Source: Chlorocebus sabaeus
Taxonomy: Eukaryota; Chordata; Mammalia; Primates; Cercopithecidae
DNA: 64,000 bases
Direction: 5' to 3'
Assembly (NCBI RefSeq): GCF_047675955.1
Contig: NC_132926.1
Coordinates: 13,335,326-13,399,325 of the forward strand
Part shown: piece after piece, positions 10,099 to 22,850 of the stretch
Layout of the letters: each line of letters begins with the position of its first letter
Numbering within the stretch: the first letter of the stretch is position 1
The notes under the pieces: generated by a model
Database searches by the model: none
Told to the model about the DNA's origin: nothing
What the model saw: only the letters and a program-made list of their open reading frames with translations
Position numbers and translations under genes: made by a program

Positions 10099-10467
10099 TG
10101 TGTTAGTCCAGTTGCATTGCAATAAAGGTGTACAGTTCTGCAGGCTGTACAGGAAGTGTGGTGCGAGCATCTGCTTTTGGTGAGGGCCTCAGGGAGTTTA
10201 CAGTCATGGTGGAAGGTGAAAGGGGAGCCTTCACATCACATGGCAAGAGAGGAAGCAAAGTTGTGGGGAGGTTCCAGGCTCTTTTAAACCGCCAGCTCTC
10301 AGGTAAACTCAGGGCAAGAACTCACTCATTACCATGTGGATGACACCAATGCATTCAAGAGGGATCAACCCCCAAGGCCCAAACACCTCCCACTAGGCCC
10401 CACCTCCAACATTGGAGATCACATTTCAACATGAGATTTGGAGGGGACAAACATCCAAATCATATCA
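10099..10467 (-). mobile_element. MaLR LTR (MST/MLT-type)
   Basis: It starts TGTGTTAGTCC and ends ATTTGGAGGGGACAAACATCCAAATCATATCA, the reverse complement of a MaLR LTR beginning TGATATGG. It contains the usual 'gcaagaactcactcattacc' and 'cacctcccactaggccccacctcc' blocks. Flanking ctgtc/ctgac fits a 5-bp target duplication with one later change. It is a solo LTR. Confidence 0.85.
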
Positions 10468-11609
10468 CTGACATTGTCTGATTCTACTGTAGAAGGCAAC
10501 TTTGCCTCCCACCAAGACCCAGAGAATGGAGAATTCCCCAAATGTTGGAAAAGGAGGTACAGTACCAAAAGATGAGAAAGAATGACAGCGGAGGCTGTTG
10601 ACGAGGATGAGGGCTTGTGTAAGATTGGACCTTGTGCAGCATGGTGTGATTATTGTATATCCAAGGCCTGACTGGCCAACTGGACCACCAGGTGTTCATC
10701 CTGCTGGGCTGAGGATTGCCCTCTTAGTCGTTTAATGTGCTAATGCTTCTGGAAGTATATGAGAATTAGGGTATTAAGGTCTCTCCCGTCCCTTGTTACA
10801 TGGAGAAACCAAGTAACAGGAAGGCACTGGGAAAAGAGAGGTGGCAGTGTACGAAAAGGAACCTTCAAAGAAAAGCATCACAAGGGACCTGAAGGATCTG
10901 GCCTGAAGGATTCACGGTTTGCACTCTCCCTGCACTGTGTGAGCACTTACCAATAAATATTACATGAATGTGCTGTAATTATTAGATGAGTCTCTGGCCA
11001 CCTGAAGCTACCCACGTATTTGAGGTAGGCTGGGATCTGCTGTGGAGGCTGCTGGTATTTCAGCAAGTGGCGGGCAACCTTTATGGCAACAGTTGGGTCT
11101 CCCGCAGAGTGAAATGCTGCTTTGCAAGAAGGAGCGTGTTGGAGACTGAGAGTGACTAAAGGTGGCAGGAAGAGCTCCCAGATGCTAAGACCAGGATTTG
11201 GCATAAGGCTGCCTGAGGGATTACTCTGGCCATTGCCTCCAGCCGAGCAGAAGATCTGGTATGGCTTCTGTCTTCCGTGGCTGCGCCCCTATTGTTCTAT
11301 GCTGACCCTGCCCAGCTGGAGTCTAGAAACATCCCTAACCTCCTCCATGGGTGGCTATGTCAAAATGATGATAAAATGTCTTCAGACAGGCCAGACCCAG
11401 CACTTGCATGGTGGCTCTGTTTGATCCATCTGAGACTCTTCAACCTTGAATAATAAGTCACATCTTCATTTGTACTCACCCTTCCTCATAGTCCCTTTGG
11501 AGCTGGAGAGACCTGGAATGAATAATGTGAGAGTTGACTTTGTGCAGAGTCATCCATGCCTGAAGTCATTTGCTCCTCTCCACCCACTGGGGGAAGGACT
11601 AGCAGATAT
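10468..11609. other. mostly unique sequence
   Basis: The only hint of a repeat is a short L2-like 3' end near 10930-10976 ('accaataaatattacatgaatgtg'). No exon is supported. Confidence 0.4.
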
Positions 11610-11748
11610 TTATTTGCCTCATTTGACAGATGAGGCATCTAGGGTTCAGAAAGCTTATGTGACTTCTCTAAGGTCACAAAGCAGTACACTGAAGATAAAT
11701 CTCAAGTCTCCTGTCTCCCAGTCTGATGCCAGTGCATTTTCAAGTTTT
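11610..11748 (-). repeat. MIR SINE
   Basis: 'catttgacagatgaggcatctagggttcagaaagcttatgtgacttctctaaggtcacaaagcag' is antisense MIR. Confidence 0.8.
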
Positions 11749-12894
11749 TAAGTTTATTATTTTTCTCTCCTGCTCCTTGGAACATTCTTAAATGCCTGGA
11801 TACTACCACCATCACCACCATACTCCCATACCCCCATCACTGTAGGAAGACCTCTCTATTTGGTGCAATACTTGCATGTGGGGACCATCTTCCTCTCCCC
11901 CTAACTGGCTTTGGAATCCTGATGTGGTCATTCTCATACATAAAGGACTCTTTGGCTATTTGGGAATCAAAACTGAGCTATTGTTCTAGTTCCAGCTCAA
12001 GCTAACTTATATCCAAGCAATGTCAAAGGGAGCTTTTGTTAACTTCTGCTGTCTCTCTGTGACATTCCAAGAGTCTTGAACCTATCATTTCTCCCCTTCT
12101 TCCTGAAACCAAAATGACCCAATCCCTCTGCCCTGACTACTCATCCCAGCCTCCTAACCCCCCATCCCATCCTCCTAACCACTCACACAAGGAATTGATA
12201 AGGCAAGAGTGGCTATTTCCTGAACAAGAGGCCAAGCAGTCATTGTGGTAGCTCAAGAACACAGGGTCTATGTGGTGGAAAGGGACAGCCAGGCAGTTTC
12301 CATTGCAATCACGAATTGGATTCTAGACTTGCACACGGCAAAGATTCCATGTCAAAGCACTGCCACAAAAACTTCCCTGAAGTGGAGGCTGGCGTTGTTG
12401 GGAGGAAATAGACAGCACAGCTTCATTAGAGGGGCTGAAACCAAGAAAGAAACTTCCAGAGTGAGAAAAAGCCCTCTTATAATACATTTTTCTGCTATAG
12501 TCATTTATCACTCTGGGTGCCCTCCACCACAGTAATCAGTGTTTTATGAACTACCTTTCCTTCAAAGGCTCTTTCTCCTCTTTGTTTTGCCCAAAATAAG
12601 AGTTTAATTAAACTTTAGATTTCTCCTGCTGATGCTTCTTAGAGAAATATAGTTGAAGGTACTAGGCTATGTAGAAATGATTTTATTGGTTGCTTCTGTT
12701 TATAAAGAAGAAGAAAAACAAGCATAGTCCCCAGTTTTGTGTTCATTACATGAGCCCCATTCAGGGACTGAAGCCACCATGGCACCTTCTGGGGGATTAA
12801 GTGTAATAAAGGTGTTTTGATCACGATAACCCCACTTATCAAAAACTAATCACAAATCACAGCCTGTAACAAGCACAGTCTCAAGACTCAGGGC
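11749..12894. other. unique sequence
   Basis: No named repeat was recognised. C-rich and CCTCCTAACC-like patches lie near 12140-12190. Open frames on both strands at 12245-12535 are not supported. Confidence 0.45.
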
Positions 12895-13060
12895 ATATTA
12901 GCCTCTTAATTATGTTACCTGTGAAGTGCGTTCTGTTACATTTTACAGATGGGGAAACTGAGGCAGGTTTGAGTATCTGCCCAAGGTCCCACAGCTAAGA
13001 GGTGGGAAAGCCAGGATTCAAAGTCAGTATTCTGTCTCCAAGGACCAAGTGGCTAACCTC
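12895..13060 (-). repeat. MIR SINE
   Basis: 'cattttacagatggggaaactgaggcaggtttgagtatctgcccaaggtcccacagctaagagg' is a clear antisense MIR core. Confidence 0.85.
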
Positions 13061-13170
13061 TATGGATGCTTCCTTTTAAGGTTAAAGGTTGATGACGGTT
13101 AAAGTGGCTCAGCAACATGTGATTCTAAATGTTTTTTTAAGGTTAATTCGGAAGTTAGGGCTTCAAGATG

Positions 13171-13175
13171 TTTTG

Positions 13176-13206
<31 letters not shown>

Positions 13207-13207
13207 G
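13171..13207. repeat. (TTTTG)n microsatellite
   Basis: Six perfect TTTTG units are followed by a T run. Confidence 0.95.
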
Positions 13208-13904
13208 AGGAAAAGGTAGAGAGCAAGTCTAGGTAAATGTTGGTAGAGAGCACTATGGCCTTCAGCCGATAGATCTGGGAACTCAAGTGATGAATCTGGC
13301 CTTTGCATCTTTAAATACCTTGGAAGGTCAGATTAGCACAGAAACCCTGATGCTGAACTGAACACTTGGTCCTCCCAGTTGGCAAACATTAGCTGGTTGA
13401 AATACTTCCTGATGGAAATACCGATAACACGCTGACAAAAGTTCAAACTTGTTTCTAAAGGTCGTCTCGACTGGCAGAGTAATTAGTTCAAGTTTGCCTT
13501 TTGCTTTTCCCTAGTGAGAGTTTTAGCCAAAACCTCAGATTTTAGCCCTCTTTGCAACATACGGTCAGTGACAAGAGACAACCTGAGATTCTACTCAATA
13601 CAGAGCGTGTGGTCATCAAAAAGTTTCTCTTCATCTGGGCCAGAACTGGAGTTAGATATGTATACTGGAGCTTAATGATAGCAGCAGCCTCTCCAGAGGA
13701 AATCTCCACTCAGTCCATTACTTGGATTCCCTAGGATGCGCCTCCAATCCCAGAAACATCCAGTGACTTCATGGACACCTCACTGGAATATACTGCAAAG
13801 CCCACCATACCACCTGTTGAAGTCCACGGAATCCCCCTTTCTCTGTGTCGCCTGTCACCTTTCAGCCAGCTCCCTAGGATTCTGCTCAACCTTCCCTTTT
13901 ACCC
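13208..13904. other. unique sequence
   Basis: Nothing recognised. Confidence 0.45.
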
Positions 13905-14240
13905 AAAATCGAATCAGACTGATCCTACCTTCCAAATATCACTTTTATTTTCATTTCCTTTTCTCTTCCCACTGCTGTCACCTTGTGCCTGGGCTATTAC
14001 AGCTGTCCTATCTGCATCCCACCATCCTCTGCACTGCAGGTGGAGTAACCTTTCTGAAACCTCCATTGGAGCTTGACTTGACTCTACTTAACATCTGAAG
14101 ATCTTTCTGAGGGTTCCCCACTACCCAGACTCTCAGCATTGTGTGTGTTCTTCTGTGGTCTGGTCTGGTGCCTGCCTACTTCTCTGTTCTCATGATGCAC
14201 ACACTCCCCACACTCCGTTTGTTTCATATTCACTCTGTGT
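13905..14240 (+). repeat. L2 LINE fragment
   Basis: 'cttgtgcctgggctattacagctgtcctatctgcatcccaccatcctctgcactgcaggtggagtaacc' follows the L2 consensus around its 'tggactattgcaacagcctcc' region. The following 100 bp is consistent but diverged. Confidence 0.6.
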
Positions 14241-14737
14241 GTCTATCTGTCCATCTCCCTACCTCCTCTCTTTCCCTCCCCTACTTCGTTTCCTCATATC
14301 AAACCTCTTGGTGATCCCCAATGGGTCATGATGTATAAATATTTGCACATAATGTTGCCTCTACCTGTCATAACCTTGTAATAACCTTACCACACATAGG
14401 GTGTGCTAAGTGTCCAATGCTTGCAAAGACTCCTGGGCATGCCTCTAGGGAACCATTCCTATAGGTCTGAGTTCCCTCGGCACCCAGGGTAGGGCCCTCT
14501 CTCACTAGTGAATTGCAGAGGACCTGTACGTGGGAAGTGCTCACAGCCTGCCTGCCTCCCTACCTGTGGAACAAATGGGGATTGAACTCTGACCCTAATA
14601 GGACTCTGAGGGTGATCTCCTGGGACATGCATTCTGGGGCCCTCCAAGGCAGTTCCTCTTCCTCATATTTCACCTGTCACGCGCATGTCACTCCTCTCTC
14701 CCCACTGTGATATCGGAGCACCTGGAAGTGGTATCCA
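14241..14737. other. unique sequence
   Basis: C/T-rich near 14240-14290. No gene or repeat recognised. Confidence 0.45.
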
Positions 14738-14965
14738 GCAGCGATGGACGGTCTCTGGAGTCGGACTCACATTCAAGGCCCCTCTCAGGCACTGAGGAGT
14801 TGTGTGCCCCCTTAATGTGTGCCGAACTCACTTTCCTCAAGTGTAAATTGGGGGTGGTCATTGTTACCACCTCTAAGGGTTGCTGCAAGGATTAACTGAG
14901 ATAATTTGCATAGAGCACATAGTCTACATCTATGCTTTTCAATAAAGGGCAGCCACTGCTTTGTT
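14738..14965 (+). repeat. MIR SINE
   Basis: 'tctctggagtcggactcacattcaaggcc' near the start and 'cactttcctcaagtgtaaattggggg' through 'gttgctgcaaggattaactgagataatttgc' are MIR landmarks in order. Confidence 0.8.
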
Positions 14966-16582
14966 ATTTCCTAGTTGTGCCTTCTACTTGATTGTGGTAG
15001 GGTTCGTGCCTATCCACTTATTTATTCTATGTGTTGTAAAGACCTAAAAGAAACACGCAATAATTGTATTAATTGAAATTTAATTGCCACGAAGTCTCCA
15101 CTACTTTAGAAGGTAAACTTTTCCTATGGGATCATAATAAAAGGATTTTTATTATGGATTTTTGAGGCTTTTAAAATGTGGACAGTGGAGAGGGTTTTTC
15201 CTGTAATGAGTATGATAAAGGCACTGTGGCAGAGCTTCTCAAGCTGGGTGGGTGGTGGTGTGTGTGCATAGTGCATGCTCGTGCCCAGAGATGTCACAAG
15301 AAGCCATCCTGAAACTTGCTGGGGGATGGCCTACGTGCATTGTTGGGAACATTGTCCTTTTCAGGATTCACTGAAGAAATTTCTGTCAACCCTGAGTTGC
15401 CAGAAAGGATTATATTTCTATAGAATGACTGACTGCTATGTTTGGAAATTTTCTCTTTGCTTTGGCCACTAGGAAGCTGAGTATAATATGCAGCCCACCT
15501 TAAACAAAACCCTCTGGTGATCAACATGGTGTTCTGACTTGGCCCCAGCCTTCGTCTTAGCGGTCTACATGATTCTCCTATACTTCAGTCTCTTTACCTC
15601 AGTGCCCAGCTCAATACCTGGCTGACGGGTGAAAAAATTCTTAACCAGTCTATTTCCCAAAGTCTATTCACCAACAGACTGCTCTTCATACATTTTTCTA
15701 TACTTGTTTCATACATTTTTTTTTTGGAAAATGGCAAGATATAAGTGAAGAAATGTTATATTAACATTTTTTTCTTTCTCTTCCTCTCTTTTTTCTTCCC
15801 TCATCATCTGTCTTCTTAAAACATAGTGAGAGTTCCCTTACAACAGATTTATTGTACTTTTACAACTGAAAGGGGAATAGTGCTTACCAGCTTCACTGGT
15901 GGAAAATTTCCAAGCTGCACAGTTCACTAGTTTATATTACCTAATAGAGAGATACATAAGCCATGATTCTTCTTAAGGACTGGCTTTTAATTAGATTTTT
16001 AATGGATCCTCTTTGACTTTCCCAAGCATAAGTACTGCTGTATTAGTTCATTATTGTGATTAAAAGCAGCTAATAATTATCATAACTAAATAATTTTCCT
16101 CAAGTGTTCCAGCCCAGTTTGATGCCCTGAGTGTTAGCAGCCGCTGGCCTAAGCCTGTCTCTTTCTCTGCAGTGCATAGCACAGCAGTTATTTTGAGTTG
16201 GAGGCTGGGGAGCCTGCAGACATACGAAGGCGCAAGGGACAGAAAGTGCCAGCTATCGGAGCCTGTGTCTTGATACTGTGTGTGGTGCTGCTTGAAACAC
16301 CCTCCATTTCACTCCTCTGATGTCTCAAATTCTAACCCAACGGGAATATCTCCCCAAGGATCTTTAGGTCACTAGTGAGGGCATAAGTCAGGATGCCCAA
16401 GTAGCAGGAGGTTTATGAGCTGCAAAAGGCTCATTCAGAGGTTCCGCAACATCAGCATTGGACTGAGAATTCCAACTTGTAGCATCCACTTCTCAGCCCC
16501 CCAGCCTTTTGCCGCAGAGGCACAGGGGTGGATGGATTGTCCCAGGAACCACACTGCCTATGTGGGGTAATTATTCTTCATT
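14966..16582. other. unique AT-rich sequence
   Basis: No gene was found. A perfect 10-bp hairpin (cataataaaa/ttttattatg, loop ggat) lies at 15133-15156. The stretch 15900-16110 is repeat-free and rich in TAAT-type motifs. Confidence 0.45.
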
Positions 16583-16897
16583 CTTTTTTGTTGTTGTTTT
16601 GTTTTGTTTTTATGAGGTGGAGTCTCACTGAGATGCCCAGGCTGGAATGCAAGGGCATGATAATCTGCTCACTGCAACTTCTGCTTCCTGGGTTCAAGCA
16701 ATTCTCCTGCCTCAGCTTCCCGAGTAGCTGGGACTACAGGTGTGTGCCACCGTGCCTGTCTAGTTTTTGGTATTTTTAGTAGAGACAGGGTTTTAACATG
16801 TTGGCCAGGCTGGTCTCAAACTCCTGACCTCAGGTGATCCACCCACCTCTGCCTCCCAAAGTGCTGGGATTACAGGCGTGAGCCATCGCACCCGGCC
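16583..16897 (-). mobile_element. AluS (Sx-like)
   Basis: Full-length antisense Alu: T/G-rich tail, 'ggtggagtctcactgagatgcccaggctgg', ending 'gtgagccatcgcacccggcc'. It carries several changes in the left arm. Confidence 0.97.
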
Positions 16898-16916
16898 TAT
16901 TCATCTGTCATTCTTT

Positions 16917-17700
16917 ACCTTTTTAAGAATATAGATGTTTCATAAACAAAGATGTCATGGTGGAATTTTTTGAAAATGCCTAACAGGAAGAGAATCATCA
17001 TCACAATTAGTTTTACTGTCAATATTGTGTGTTTGTTCTTCTTGTCTTTAGGCATGTATTTCTTTTTCTTTCTTTCTTTCTTTTTTTTTTTTTTTTTCCA
17101 GGAAAGGGATCATGGTGTTGCCTTAGCAATATATCTTGAATGTTTTTCCATGTCATTAAATTGTCTTTCATTAAATTGTCTTCCACAAAATCCTTTTTTA
17201 AGTTCAGCCAAGTAGGTCATTATATAAATGTACCATAATTTATTAATCTCTGCCTTTTGTTGGACATTTAGATGATTTTAAGACTTGTATTATAAGCAAC
17301 ACTTCGATTAATATCCTTTTTAAAAAATATTTGAGTATACCACGATTATTTCCTTGGGTGAAAATTTTACATGCCAGTCAAAGGGAGTGGAGAATGTTAA
17401 TGTTTTTGCTATGTAGTACCAAATTGCCTTCTAGAAAGATGGAGCAAAGTAAACTTCCACTAGCAGTGTATGAGGATTGATTACTTCTTATGTTGTCCAA
17501 CAGTGGGAATTATTGTTATTAATATTTTTCTAGGTTTCAAGGCACAGGGAATGGTGGTTGATTTAATTTGCACTTTTTTCAGTCATGCAACTTGAATGTT
17601 TTTTCATGCATATGTTGGCCATTTGAATTTCTTATTTTGCAGATTGCCTCCTCTTGTTCTTTGCCCATTTTGGGCTGTGATGTTAATTTTGGTGTGATTA
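16917..17700 (-). mobile_element. L1M 3' fragment
   Basis: 'gaatgtttttccatgtcattaaattgtc', 'taccataatttattaatctctgccttttgttggacatttagatg', 'accaaattgccttctagaaagatgg' and 'tggccatttgaatttcttattttgcagattgcc' are successive antisense segments of an old L1 end. A T/C-rich run lies at about 17055-17099. Confidence 0.8.
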
Positions 17701-17940
17701 TCTTTTGAAGGATTCAGATGGTCCTACTTTACCAAACCTAATTTTTGCCCACTTACTGTCTGTGTGACCTCATAGTAACGGGGAAGATAGGATTGACCCT
17801 GAGCTTGGGACTGGAGAAATATAATGGTAGCGCTGCAGTGGTATCATTGCAGTCAGAATATAATTTAACAAATTCCAGACTGCTGAAAAATCATTTTTAA
17901 ATTTCAATGCCAGCTATGGTTTTATTTGCATTATTATAGT
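17701..17940. other. unique sequence
   Basis: Nothing recognised. Confidence 0.4.
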
Positions 17941-18150
17941 TAGACTGTGTTTGAGTTCTGGCTTTGCCATTTACTAGCTTTGTGAGCTTGGGCCAGGTTA
18001 CTGCACCTCTCTGAGCCTCAGTTTCCTCATCTGTCAACTGGGATGGCACCTGCCTTTGCACACTTTTTGCTAGTAATAAACGTGATAAAGTTCATAAAAC
18101 ATAGTGCCTGGCACAAGGATGGCAGCCATTAAGAGATACCATTATCATTT
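17941..18150 (+). repeat. MIR SINE
   Basis: 'gagttctggctttgccatttactagctttgtgagcttgggccaggttactgcacctctctgagcctcagtttcctcatctgtcaactggg' is one of the best-preserved MIR copies in the window, with 'catagtgcctggcac' at its 3' end. Confidence 0.92.
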
Positions 18151-18914
18151 AAGAGACTATATGTGTGATATCTAATTGGAGTAGCCTTGATGGAATCATA
18201 AGGGTCTCCCTCACGCTCTGTTCCTCCCTCTTTACTGAAGGGACAAAGGAGCAGGGGTGCATGCTATGTTGGGAAGAAGCCTTCCAGCTCCTATGGAATG
18301 GGCTATCTTGGGGGATTTGCAGAGATCTTGCCCTCCTTGCCTCACAGTGGCATGGGAATAGCAGTGCTCCCAGGACCCAGGGATGCCTTTGGGAGGGTGA
18401 CAGGGCCTTCACATTCCTTAGCGATGAGCAGGGTGTCTGATGTGATGAAGACAAAGGTCAAGTTCAAAAGAGGATTGTCTTGGTGGCCAGGCTCCTCCCA
18501 TTCATTCCCCGGAGACACAAGTGTAGAACTTCTGGGGACACCAGGACATGGGCTCAACTCTACAAACACTTCAGAGGGGCTGCCCAAGTGGAGGGGAATG
18601 GATTTACAAGGACTTTGACATGGATCTTGGGCCCTGCTCCGTGTGATGGCTTCCATATTATCCATGTGGCATCACATGGGGACTATTTCTTCTATCATTT
18701 TTTTATTCTAGCACATTGCGTGATACACTAGACAGTAGCTGCCACCAAGACGGATACTGAATGTTCATCAAACAGTTGGAGGGCAGCAGTGACTGTGTTT
18801 GAAGCAGGTTTGAAAAGGGCACGAGTCTTACTTTATATGCACACCTAAGATTCTCTAAGGACTCCTCTGAGCATTTTAGGTGGTATCTGCAGGTTTCACT
18901 TCGCACTTTTCCAC
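18151..18914. other. unique sequence
   Basis: Overlapping open frames of 83-107 codons occur on both strands at 18149-18665. None shows a domain. I see no splice-site pair that would favour one. Confidence 0.45.
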
Positions 18915-19035
18915 TAGTATGACATATGACTGTTTAACCATGTGAACTTGGCTCTCTGTGCTTCTGGTTCTTCAAGGACCATACTGATAATTTCCATACC
19001 TTCCTCAAAGGCAAAGTTTTGAGGATAAAATTAAA
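18915..19035 (+). repeat. MIR fragment
   Basis: 'taaccatgtgaacttggctctctgtgcttctggttcttcaa' followed by 'ttttgaggataaaattaaatag' fits a diverged MIR. Confidence 0.5.
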
Positions 19036-19399
19036 TAGTGGGAATGAAAGGTCAAAACTCCTTGTGTCAAGGTAAGCAATTAGGCTGGGTTCTAGTTTCA
19101 AAATTGCCAGGGAAAAGTCTCTGAAGCTCTTATTTCCCTTTCATTAAAATGAGGAGGTCGGGCTGGAAAATCTCTTTGGTCCCTCGTAGGTATAATGTTC
19201 TGGGAGTCTATATGAAATATTCAAAAGGGTTCATCAACAGCAAATCCCTAGAACATAGTGCTCCTAGAATTGAATCAATACTGAAGGAAATCTGGTGTCT
19301 CGGGACAGAAGATGCGCAGAGAAGAGCCGGACTGACCTTTCTTGTAGCTGCAGTCACAGGAGACTTACAGCATGGGAAGCGGTAACACTCATCACACAG

Positions 19400-19665
19400 C
19401 CAGTCATTGCATGTGAAGTGTGTGAGATTTGGCAGCAGAAGAACCTAGGTTCAAATTTTGACTCGGTTACTTTCCAGCTATGTAACCTAAAACAAGTCAT
19501 TTTACATCCCTGGCCTCAGTTTCCATCTCTGTAAGGAAGAAAGAAAAAGGACACTACTCACGCTGGGTCTTGTGAGTGGCAAATAAGATCATATCTAAAA
19601 ATCCTGGCATATTATAGGGCCTCACACGTAGTGGGCATTCAGCAATGTGACCGCCATTGCTTTTA
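19400..19665 (+). repeat. MIR SINE
   Basis: 'agaacctaggttcaaattttgactcggttactttccagctatgtaacc', 'cctggcctcagtttccatctctgtaagg' and 'gggcattcagcaatgtg' are MIR landmarks over nearly full length. Confidence 0.85.
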
Positions 19666-21289
19666 TTGGACTAAATCAGAGAAGACAAGTTTCCATTTCA
19701 GCCACCCAAAGAATTAAGAGGTAGTGGCTCGGAGCCAAGAATTCTTCAAGCAGGCAAAGAATGTTTGTTCTGTCCCTCTGCCTCCCCTCCCCACTTCAGT
19801 TAGAGTCCTCTCAGGAAGTCAGAGGTGGGTCACAGGGTTTTAATAATCCCAGAAAGAGCATCTGTTTATCTGTTTAAAGGAGAGCAACAGAATCCAATTT
19901 TCTGGCACCAAGCAGAATGGAAAGGTGTTCATTTGTAATGGACTGATTTTAGGCCTTAAGCCCTTCCCTTATGAAAATAATTTACCCTGCTAATTACATC
20001 ATATTAACCAACTACTCCCGGTATAAATTAAAGTACTACTTTTTCAAATCATTCTATAAATTAAAAGCAGTCCTCCCAGATACACGATTTCATGCATAAA
20101 TACGGCATTTGTGTTGTCAGAATTTATGTTGAGAGGAAATGGAGGAAATGTATCCTTAAAGAAATATTTTGCAGTAGTTGTTAACACCTTCCACTCCTTC
20201 TGCTCAGTGCTTCTCGTACCATAATATAAATGTGCAAGCTGTTAGCGCGAGATGAACATTCCGGAGCTTCAGGGGCCACCTGCCTGTGTGGCTGACTTGT
20301 TATTTAAATTCCCTTTACATTTCACAGATTTAAATACTGCCAGGGTCCTGATTTATGGTGTCCGCATCACACACATAAAACTTTCACTAGGATCTCCCTG
20401 TTTCTCACGCACGCACACGGGAGGAAGTCAATTGTGGCCACAGGTGGAACAGATTGTGGAGCAAGTAATCCCCAGCAGGGTGTAAAGACCAGAGGGGCGT
20501 GCCCATGAGGCCGGTCAGAAAGCAGCAGGGCTTGGGAGCCTCGGTTCCAGGAAATCTGTCCCTACCCTTCCTGTCAGCCACAGGAGAATCGGGGGAATGC
20601 GGGAAGGACTGAAGGAGTAGAGATATTAAGAGAAGGAATGCTGAATGGGATCATCTGGTCCTGGCAGGAAGGAAACCTCCAGCCCCTCCTTCCAGTGCTG
20701 GGTCTCATGGCTATCAAGGGGCAAGCCTGTAAGAGGTGATCAAAGCAAATAACTGACCAATGCAGGACTGACCCTCAAAGTCTGCCCTGAATCATGCACT
20801 GACCGTAATGCACCTGGCATTAAGACCAGTTGTGGCCCTCTGTGCAGGGCTGGCACGGGGGCTCTGTTGGCATTTACGATCACAAACTTCGTCCCTCTAG
20901 GTCTTTACAGCTGACAACGTGCTAATTTATCCAAGCTTCATGGCTAAGCTTGGCAGACCAACAAATATACTGAATGCAGCAACAGGTACATTTCAAAAAG
21001 AGTTCAAACAAGAAAAGTTTCTATTACAAAATGTGAGAAACATCTTAGAAAAGGCTTGATTTTGAGCAGGTTTATACACACCTGCACATACACACACAGC
21101 CTCTTGCTGGTGCTGTTCACCTTCCTGGACATTCCTGCCATTCTTGGTTAAAGGTCTTTTTCTTCCCCAGCTACTTGGAGAATTTCTCCATATGGGAAAG
21201 GCAGGGAAGGAACATGAAGCGGGGAATGATGGTCACAATAACTTACTGGGCCCAACTCTGAGCGAGGGGGACTCATGGATAAAGAAACC
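19666..21289. other. unique sequence
   Basis: No named repeat. The stretch 19920-20130 is AT-rich, free of recognisable repeats and contains several homeodomain-like TAATTA/AATTA motifs. No exon is supported. Confidence 0.45.
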
Positions 21290-21645
21290 TAACAGGCAGA
21301 ATCTGTGCTCTTACAGAATTTACACTGTTTGGAGGAGAGAGAGACCATACAAACCAAACACATGAGTAAATGAACCAGGTTCCAGAAAGTGTAAAATAGG
21401 AAGACAATGCAATAGGATGATACACTAGTATCTAATGACAGGAGCAAGAAGACAGGACAGGCTTGGAAAGTAGAAGGGACAGAAAGGCGGCTGGAGCACA
21501 GTGAGTGAGGACAGAGGAAGTGGGCAGATAAAATCAGAGAGGGAGGCAGAGGCCAGGCCTTCTAGAGTAGGGCCAAGGCGGGGACTCAAAGACAGTGAGT
21601 CCTTGCCTACGCTATGAAGGTAAGGAGAAGGGTTAAGTAGTTCCC
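21290..21645 (-). repeat. L2 LINE fragment
   Basis: 'gctcttacagaatttacactgtttggaggagagagag' and 'ggcggctggagcacagtgagtgaggacagagg' match the antisense L2 end. Confidence 0.6.
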
Positions 21646-22639
21646 AGGTCTATTCCTAGGTGTCCGTGTAGCATACATGTGGCACCCAAAGCCTTAATAA
21701 GCACTAAACAAATGGGGTAGGTTTATCTTATGTCACTAGAGGTTCTACTTAGAAGGGTGAGTGGTGAATGTCTGTCAAATTAACTGTCTGGATTTCTTTC
21801 TGGAGTGATGTAAATTCCAGCTATCCCCAAGGCAGTGGGATAGACTCAGTCTCTCTGGTTCCCTTTCTGGCCCCAGAGGGGAGGAAGTGGGATGGGGAAT
21901 GATTCTATCATCATGATCTTCACCTCGGCTGGAGGGAAGGGAGTTGTTTCTCAGGGTATCCTGAGAAACATCTCATGACCTGAGATGAATGATGATCCAG
22001 CATTTTCCCAGGAAGGGCCAGAAGCATCCCAGTGATGCTGGCTTCATCGTTGTCCTAGTCCAGGCCTTCATGCATCCTTGCGCTGTGTCGTGCATGGCTT
22101 ATACGACAGAAACAAAGCCAGCCCGGACCTTCCCTGCATCCTGGGCATGGCTCAGTTAGAACCCTTGTAGTAAGGTCAAGTAGAGATGGGCCCGGGATCA
22201 GGTGCCACGCAGGTGTGTCTCTCCACCAGTCCTCACCTTGGGTGGTAAGAAGATGCTCAGAGATCAGAACCATGGGCAGATAGTAGGGAGCTGAGGGGTG
22301 GATATTCGGCCTCTGCCTAAGAATAGCATTCATAGTTGTGGCTGATTGAGGGGAGAATTATGAAGAGTGAATACAGACCTGAGGGGCAAGCAAACCTGGG
22401 TTCTGGTCCAGGGAAGGCCTCTAGTCAACATCCAGCCACCCACACAGCATCTTCTAGCACATGGAGACATCGGTCAGAGCTTCACTGTCCCTGGCCCCTT
22501 GGACCACGCTGCTGAAGAGACCCCAGTGACACCATAGTAAAGGGTTATCTTCTACCCTGGCTAAGTTGAAAATCCCTCTAAGTCAGTCAGGAAGAAAACA
22601 TTCATGGGAAAATGTAAGTATTGCTTCTGTTTATGGAAT
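21646..22639. other. unique sequence
   Basis: No gene or repeat recognised. Confidence 0.45.
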
Positions 22640-22850
22640 ATTTATTCTAGAACCATGCTAGTGGATTATTTCATTGAATACCCACAGCATCCCAACAAGG
22701 TAGATGCTCTTTATATTCATACTTTGCAATAAGGAAACCGGGGTGCAGGGAGGTGACAAAGTCTTTCAAAAACACCCGGCTCAGGAAGCAACTGTGCAGA
22801 ACTTGAGTCCTGTTGACTCTGACCCCACGGCCCCTGTGGATGGCACTAAA
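22640..22850 (-). repeat. MIR SINE
   Basis: 'gcaataaggaaaccggggtgcagggaggtgacaaagtc...ggctcaggaagcaactg' is antisense MIR. Confidence 0.7.

Noticed and set aside
10099..10467. Part of a full MaLR provirus
   Set aside because: It has no internal sequence or partner LTR, so a solo LTR is the simplest reading.
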